Origin: Holophagaceae bacterium
GTDB lineage: Bacteria; Acidobacteriota; Holophagae; Holophagales; Holophagaceae
Reading direction: 5' to 3'
Assembly (NCBI GenBank): GCA_025355915.1
Contig: JANXYT010000456.1
Coordinates: forward strand, 1-9,983
DNA length: 9,983 bases
Shown here piece by piece: positions 5,466 to 9,983 of this stretch. Made by a program: the position numbers and the translations under genes. Under the pieces are notes generated by a model. The model was given only the letters and a program-made list of their open reading frames with translations. It ran no database searches and was not told where the DNA came from. Each line of letters opens with the position of its first letter. The stretch's first letter is position 1.

Positions 5466-7098
5466 GCCCTTGGATGACCGCCCGGAATCCCTGTCCCCAG
5501 CCGAGGTGCCTGAAGCCAAGGTCCACCTGCGGCGGCGCCCTTCCATCGTCTGGTTGATCCCCCTCGTGGCCGCCCTCATCGGGGCCTGGATGGCCGTGAG
5601 GTCCTACGCGGAAACGGGGCCCACCATCACCATCACGTTCCTCGGTGCCGAGGGACTCGAGGCCGGCCAGACTCGCATCCGCCATAAGGATGTTGATGTC
5701 GGCCGGGTCACGGCCATCAATCTCAGCCGCGACCTCAGCCACGTGGTGGTCAAAGCGGAAGTGAAGCGGGAGGCTGCCAGCCTCCTCTCCGAACACAGCC
5801 GCTTCTGGGTGGTCCGGGCGCGCGTCGGCTCCAGTGGCATCTCGGGACTGGGGACCATCCTGTCCGGCGCCTACATCGGAATGGATCCAGGGAAACCCGG
5901 GGAGACCACCAAGTTCGCCCGGGATTACAAGGGACTGGAAACCCCGAGCATCGACACCTCGAAGCGGCCGGGGGCCCTGTTTGAATTGCGAGCCGAAAAG
6001 CTTGGCTCCTTGAATATTGGCTCACCGGTGCACTTCCGGCAGATCCGGGTGGGGGAGGTGGCGGGGTTCGATCTCGAAAAAGAGGGTCGGGCCGTCTCCA
6101 TCAAGATCTTCATCAACGCGCCCTATTCCGAGCTTGTGAGAATGGGCACCCGCTTCTGGGATGCAGGCGGCGTGGACGTGACCGTGGATGCCAACGGCCT
6201 CCGGATGAAGTCGGATTCCCTGGTGGATCTCCTCCTCGGGGGCATCTCCTTCGAGAATCCCATGAGCCTGGATGCCAGCGGCGCGGCGCCCCCGGGCAAG
6301 GTGTTCTGGCTGTACCCGAGCCGCGAGAAGATCTACGAAAAGGTGGTCGTGGATCGCCACTACTATGTGGTGAATTTCAATGAATCCGTGCGGGGCCTCA
6401 TGCGAGGCGCCCCCGTGGAATACCAGGGCATCCAGGTGGGCCAGGTGGAGGACTTCAAACTTGAATTCCATTCCGGAAGCCTGGAGGGCAAGATCCCGGT
6501 GCTCATCGCCCTGGAGCCTGAACGGTTCTCGGTGGTGGGCCCCAAGGGTGCCTCCACGGAGATGCTCGTCAAAGCCCTGGTGAAACGCGGCCTTCGGGCC
6601 CAACTCAAGACCGCCTCCCTGCTGACGGGCGGCCTCTACGTGGACCTTGGATTCCATCCGGAAGCGCCGGCTCGGGCGGTCGGCCATTACGGAAACTACG
6701 AGGAGCTCCCCGCCATCCCATCCACCATGGGCGCCATGACCGTCATGGTGGCCAACCTCACCAAATTCTCCGAGCGCCTGCAGAGCCTCCCCCTTGAAGA
6801 GGTCATCGGCGAGCTTCGCGCCAGCCTTCCCGTGTTGAAGGAAACGTTGCAGGAGGCCAAGGGGCTGATGGCCCATCTCGACCAGAAGACGGTGCCCCAG
6901 GCCCAGGCCACCTTGGCGCAAGGCCAGGCCACCCTGGCGGCCTTGGAACAAACCCTCCGGACCGATTCCCCCACCCAGCAGGACCTGCGCAGCGCGCTGG
7001 AGGAATTCAACAAGGCCTCCCGCGCCCTGCGGGATCTGGCCGAAACCCTGGAGCGGCATCCGGAATCACTGATCTTCGGAAAGGGGAAAACCAAATGA
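5458..7098 (+). CDS. pqiB: PqiB, MCE-domain periplasmic lipid-transport protein
   Basis: The predicted 546 residues equal the length of E. coli PqiB. A short cytoplasmic tail rich in Pro and Arg is followed by one membrane helix (about residues 29-50). Three MCE/MlaD domains come next, at about 54-145, 172-268 and 303-410. They show family features such as GQTRIRHKDVDVGRVT, GSPVHFRQIRVGEVAGF and GAPVEYQGIQVGQVEDF, and each closes with a hydrophobic Gly-Leu turn. Residues about 433-536 form a long helical region with regularly spaced Leu and Ala, including a short TLAQGQATLAALEQTL repeat. In PqiB this segment forms the hollow coiled-coil needle that spans the periplasm. Hexamers guide lipids between PqiA and the outer-membrane lipoprotein PqiC. 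Start and stop overlap both neighbours, implying translational coupling. Confidence 0.95.
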   Translation: MAEPLDDRPESLSPAEVPEAKVHLRRRPSIVWLIPLVAALIGAWMAVRSYAETGPTITITFLGAEGLEAGQTRIRHKDVDVGRVTAINLSRDLSHVVVKAEVKREAASLLSEHSRFWVVRARVGSSGISGLGTILSGAYIGMDPGKPGETTKFARDYKGLETPSIDTSKRPGALFELRAEKLGSLNIGSPVHFRQIRVGEVAGFDLEKEGRAVSIKIFINAPYSELVRMGTRFWDAGGVDVTVDANGLRMKSDSLVDLLLGGISFENPMSLDASGAAPPGKVFWLYPSREKIYEKVVVDRHYYVVNFNESVRGLMRGAPVEYQGIQVGQVEDFKLEFHSGSLEGKIPVLIALEPERFSVVGPKGASTEMLVKALVKRGLRAQLKTASLLTGGLYVDLGFHPEAPARAVGHYGNYEELPAIPSTMGAMTVMVANLTKFSERLQSLPLEEVIGELRASLPVLKETLQEAKGLMAHLDQKTVPQAQATLAQGQATLAALEQTLRTDSPTQQDLRSALEEFNKASRALRDLAETLERHPESLIFGKGKTK

Positions 7099-7697
7099 TC
7101 CGGCCATTGCTTCCCTGCCTCGCCCTGGCGCTGGCGGTGGGAATCGGATGTTCGCGGCCCAGCGCCGAGGTGTTCCATACGCTCGGCCCCATGACCTTGG
7201 AAGCGGCAACCACTCCGTCCTCGCAGACCTCCATGGCCCTGGAGGTCATGCCCGTGCGATTGCCGGCGAGCCTTCAAAGACCGCAGCTCCTGATGGAAAC
7301 CGGCCCGGGCGTTTTGAGCCTCCTGGAATCGCATCGCTGGGGCAACGGCCTGGACAAGGATATGCAGCGGATCCTGGTCGAGAACCTCGCCCGGATGACG
7401 GGCAGCCCTACCGTGGTGGCCTACCCCTACGGTGAAAAGGTTGTGGCCACCCATCGCCTGGAAGTGGATGTCCACCGACTGGGGGGAAAACCCGGAGGAA
7501 CCCTCACCCTCCAGGCCACCTGGATGGTGAGTCCTCGCCGGGGCGGCCCGGCCCTGATCCTTCGAGAAACCACCCTTCAAAGGCCCGTCCAGGGCCAGGA
7601 CGCGGAAGCCCTGGTGGGGGCCCACAACCTCATTCTCGGCGACCTCAGCCGCGAGATCGCCGTGGGGCTCGGGACCATGCCGCGCGGCAGCCAGTAA
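7095..7697 (+). CDS. pqiC: PqiC, outer-membrane lipoprotein of the Pqi system
   Basis: The predicted 200 residues compare with about 187 in E. coli PqiC (YmbA). A signal peptide ends at a lipobox-like VGIG-Cys19. Ser follows the Cys, so no inner-membrane retention signal is seen and outer-membrane sorting is expected. The body, with SLQRPQLLMETG, the RWGNGLDKDMQRILVENLARM helix and the late RLEVDVHRLGG strand, fits the ABC-type transport auxiliary lipoprotein fold. The sequence is divergent, and position beside pqiB is part of the evidence. The ATGA overlap with the pqiB stop (7095-7098) indicates coupled translation. The gene ends 13 bases before the stop of the converging peptidase gene, with no clear terminator in the gap. 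Confidence 0.87.
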   Translation: MIRPLLPCLALALAVGIGCSRPSAEVFHTLGPMTLEAATTPSSQTSMALEVMPVRLPASLQRPQLLMETGPGVLSLLESHRWGNGLDKDMQRILVENLARMTGSPTVVAYPYGEKVVATHRLEVDVHRLGGKPGGTLTLQATWMVSPRRGGPALILRETTLQRPVQGQDAEALVGAHNLILGDLSREIAVGLGTMPRGSQ

Positions 7698-7710
7698 TTC
7701 GCCGATCCGC

Positions 7711-9810
7711 TTAGCGTTCGGGCCCAGGAGCTACCTTCCCCGCCTGGTCGAAGGCCAGGTTGCGCACCAGGTCCTCGGTCTTCCAGGGGGCGGCGCCGCC
7801 GCCCAGGTACTTCTGGAACCACTCGAGGTGGGCGTTGTAGTAGACGGGCATGGACTTCAGGGCGTCGGGCCAGTGGCCATCGTTCTTGAAGACGATGAGG
7901 CGGCTCGGCACGCCCATCTCTTGGAGCCCCGTGAAGAACTGGAGGCTCTGGGTGTAGGGCACGCGGTAGTCCCGCTCGCCGGTGATGACCAGGCAGGGCG
8001 TCTTGAAGGCCTTCACCTGGCCGCTGGGGTTCATCCGCTCGTAGGCCTGGGCCTTGTCCCAGGGCGTACCCGTGAGATCGTGCTCCGGAAACCACAACTC
8101 CTCAGTGGCGCCGTGCATGGAGCGCAGGTCGTACACGCCCATCATGGCGGCCAGGGCCTTGAAGCGCGTGCTGCGGCCCTCCAGCCACATCATGGCGTAG
8201 CCGCCCCAGCTCCAGCCCATGGCACCCATGCGATCCTTGTCCACGTAGGGCAGCGCCGCCAGATGGTCCGCCACCTTCTCGATGTCCGTCATGACCTTGC
8301 CGTCCCAGTCGCCGCTGATGGCGTCTGTGAAGGCCTGGCCGTAGCCCGTGGAGCCGTGCGGGTTCGGGAAGGCCACGATGTAGCCCGCGCCGGGATACAC
8401 CTGCCAGTCGCCCCGGAGCGTGTCGGACCACATCATCTGGGGCCCGCCGTGGACGTTGAGGATCAGCGGATACTGCTTCGCGGGATCGAAGCCGTGGGGC
8501 TTCACCAGGAACACGTGGATATCCTTGCCATCCGCGCCCTTCACCCATTGTTCTTCGGTGGGACGGAGGTCCACCTCGTCGGCCACGGCCTGGTTGAATG
8601 AAGTCAGCCGAGTGAGGGCCTTCGACTCGAAGCCATAGCGCCAGATCTCCACGGGTTCGCCCACGCGGGTCTTGGTAAGGTAGACGGCCTTCTGGTCGGG
8701 GCTGATCATGAATTCCTTGATGCTCTGGCCTTCGAGCATGCGGGCGATCTTCCCGGTGGCGACCTCCACGCGGAACAACGGCCAGCGGCCCTTCTCCTGC
8801 ACGGTGAACCAGAGCGCCTTGCCGTCGGCGGACCAGTGAAACGCATCCACCCAGTTGTCGATGGCTTCGGTCAGAACTTTGCGGGTCTTCGCCGTGCGGT
8901 CGTAGATGGCCAGACGAAAGCAGTCAGATTCGTGGCCTGGTTTCGTCTGCAGCCTGTAGGCGATGAAGCGCCCATCGGGTGAGTACTTCGGATCGCTATC
9001 CGCGGCCAGGTTGTCGCCGGTGATGCAACGGGGCGTGCGGTCACCCCCCAGAGAAATGAGGAAGAGATCCTGATTGGTGCTGCGGGCCGGCACGGGGTCG
9101 ATGTTGGTGGTGACGCAGACCTCCTTGCCATCGGGGCTCAGGTCCCAGCCCTGCCAGAAGCCGGGATAGTCCTGCTTGCCGGTGGTGATCGCCTCCACCT
9201 TGCCTTCGAAGGTCGCGGTGAAGAGGTGCGAATACTGGAAGTCCCGCCACCCAGTCCAGTGCCGGTACAGCAACGAATCCGCCAGGTGGGCCTGCACGGG
9301 GCCGCTCTCCAGCTTCTCGGTCAGTTCCTTGTGCTTCGCGCCGTCCGTCATGGCTTCGGGAAACACCGAGGCCTCGAACATGACCTTGCTCCCGCCCGGC
9401 ATCAGCTTCGGCGCACCCACGCCGGCCTCGAACGACGTAACCTTGCGCGCCTCGCCGCCACTGGCGTCCAAGGCCCAGAGCTGGCTGCCACCCTCGCGGC
9501 TCGACAGGAAGAAGAGCGTCTTCCCGTCCTTCGACCACTGGGGCGCCGTATCCGCCTTGCCGGAGAAGGTGAGCTGCTTTGTCTGGCCCGAGGCCACTTC
9601 CAGCATCCAGATCTGAGTGTGCCGCTTCGCAGCCTTCAGGTCCTGGCTCGACACCTCGAAGGCCAGCCTGGTTCCATCCGGGCTCAGCGCCAGGTGCTGC
9701 ACACCCTTCAGGCGGTAGAGATCCTCGATCTGGAAGGCCCGTTTCTCGGCAGCCACGACGGGCATGGTCATGAGGAGGGCTGGGATCAGGAACCGATGCA
9801 GCAGGGACAA
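7711..9810 (-). CDS. S9-family serine peptidase, exported (acyl-peptide-hydrolase/DPP type)
   Basis: The predicted 699-residue prolyl-oligopeptidase-family enzyme probably cleaves short peptides in the periplasm or outside. A signal peptide (about residues 1-20, ending PVVAA before Glu) is followed by a beta-propeller. The propeller has repeated PD40-type motifs such as LSPDGTRLAFE, WSKDGKTLFFLSS, YSPDGRFIAYR and WSADGKALWF. The C-terminal alpha/beta-hydrolase domain has NVHGGPQ, HGSTGYGQ and the triad S534 (GWSWGGY), D614 (GERDYRVPY) and H646 (NDGHW). The reading frame is open to 9879, but the chosen TTG at 9810 has GGAGG 4 bases upstream and begins exactly at the signal peptide. The additional 23 residues are Pro/Arg-rich and unlike a signal. 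Exact specificity (acylaminoacyl, dipeptidyl or prolyl) cannot be read off. Confidence 0.93.
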   Translation of the reverse strand: MSLLHRFLIPALLMTMPVVAAEKRAFQIEDLYRLKGVQHLALSPDGTRLAFEVSSQDLKAAKRHTQIWMLEVASGQTKQLTFSGKADTAPQWSKDGKTLFFLSSREGGSQLWALDASGGEARKVTSFEAGVGAPKLMPGGSKVMFEASVFPEAMTDGAKHKELTEKLESGPVQAHLADSLLYRHWTGWRDFQYSHLFTATFEGKVEAITTGKQDYPGFWQGWDLSPDGKEVCVTTNIDPVPARSTNQDLFLISLGGDRTPRCITGDNLAADSDPKYSPDGRFIAYRLQTKPGHESDCFRLAIYDRTAKTRKVLTEAIDNWVDAFHWSADGKALWFTVQEKGRWPLFRVEVATGKIARMLEGQSIKEFMISPDQKAVYLTKTRVGEPVEIWRYGFESKALTRLTSFNQAVADEVDLRPTEEQWVKGADGKDIHVFLVKPHGFDPAKQYPLILNVHGGPQMMWSDTLRGDWQVYPGAGYIVAFPNPHGSTGYGQAFTDAISGDWDGKVMTDIEKVADHLAALPYVDKDRMGAMGWSWGGYAMMWLEGRSTRFKALAAMMGVYDLRSMHGATEELWFPEHDLTGTPWDKAQAYERMNPSGQVKAFKTPCLVITGERDYRVPYTQSLQFFTGLQEMGVPSRLIVFKNDGHWPDALKSMPVYYNAHLEWFQKYLGGGAAPWKTEDLVRNLAFDQAGKVAPGPER

Positions 9811-9814
9811 GGGA

Positions 9815-9819
9815 CCTCC
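9815..9819 (-). promoter_or_regulatory. Shine-Dalgarno supporting a TTG start for the S9 peptidase
   Basis: The minus strand reads GGAGG here, four bases before TTG at 9810-9808. No ATG or GTG lies at the signal-peptide boundary. The next Met is 13 residues in and would cut the hydrophobic core. Confidence 0.6.
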
Positions 9820-9891
9820 GGATAGGGGAACCTTCAGAATCGCACGGAGGCGGGGAGGTCGACCACCCGGTAGATCCAAACCCGGCCTTGC

Positions 9892-9897
9892 TATCCT
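9892..9897 (+). promoter_or_regulatory. Candidate -10 box for a leaderless transcript
   Basis: TATCCT ends 5 bases before the ATG at 9903, so a start about 6-7 bases after it would fall on the start codon itself. There is no Shine-Dalgarno before that ATG and no clear -35 element at 16-18 bases. Confidence 0.3.
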
Positions 9898-9902
9898 GAA
9901 CC

Positions 9903-9983
9903 ATGCAAAATCAACAGCTTCCCGAAGCCTCCCCCGGTCGCGGGATCTTCTGCAACCGGACGCTGAACCTGCGAACGGTACGA
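9903..9983 (+). CDS. Start of a HAD-family 5'-nucleotidase gene (partial, runs off the window)
   Basis: Only the first 27 codons are present. The translation from residue 14 reads GIFCNRTLNLRTVR. This strongly resembles the block just before the catalytic DxDxT motif in bacterial cytosolic-type HAD 5'-nucleotidases (FxNRTLNLRxIKAIGYDMDYTL). The catalytic Asp residues would lie about 5 to 10 codons past the window edge, so function cannot be confirmed. In the family, purine or IMP-type nucleoside monophosphates are dephosphorylated in the cytoplasm. The gene diverges from the S9 peptidase, with 92 bases between start codons. No ribosome binding site is visible, and a leaderless start is possible. 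Confidence 0.6.
   Translation, partial: MQNQQLPEASPGRGIFCNRTLNLRTVR

Noticed and set aside
6022..7059. A 345-codon minus-strand frame
   Set aside because: It is antisense to the well-supported MCE domains and needle of pqiB.

Overview
The window is high-GC DNA from a Gram-negative (diderm) bacterium. It carries a Kdo-8-phosphate phosphatase, an outer-membrane barrel candidate and a PqiABC envelope lipid-transport operon. Two exported peptidases, a barrel protein and an N-terminus resembling bacterial cytosolic 5'-nucleotidases are also present. My impression is an Acidobacteriota-like organism (Holophaga/Geothrix type). That is inference from gene style and cannot be proven here.

Layout, left to right. 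(1) Bases 13-329 are a compact, non-coding, strongly palindromic element. Its 38-bp terminal inverted repeats match at 34 positions, and it holds two internal hairpins. TA (within CTAG) lies at both ends, so it looks like a MITE-type non-autonomous mobile repeat sitting directly against the next gene. (2) kdsC and a small beta-barrel protein gene run rightward, 1 bp apart. (3) They converge, with one base between stop codons, on a leftward gene for an exported M3 (Dcp-like) zinc oligopeptidase. (4) A stretch of about 680 bp follows. It has a 45-residue lysine-rich small ORF with a near-perfect Shine-Dalgarno, then a region that can fold into a long rod-shaped RNA ending in a TTCG-loop intrinsic terminator, then a candidate promoter. 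(5) pqiA-pqiB-pqiC form a tight rightward operon with 8-bp and 4-bp overlaps. (6) They converge, 13 bp apart, on a leftward gene for an exported S9 prolyl-oligopeptidase-family peptidase. (7) The right edge has the first 27 codons of a divergent gene that looks like a HAD-family 5'-nucleotidase, possibly leaderless.

The common theme is the cell envelope. Kdo phosphatase feeds LPS core synthesis. PqiA (inner membrane), PqiB (periplasm-spanning MCE needle) and PqiC (outer-membrane lipoprotein) should form one lipid-transfer machine. The two peptidases are predicted periplasmic or exported enzymes that break down peptides. The parts most worth a second look are the palindromic element at 13-329, the predicted structured RNA at 3811-4024 and the small basic ORF at 3661-3798. 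No tRNA, rRNA, CRISPR array or complete insertion sequence was seen.
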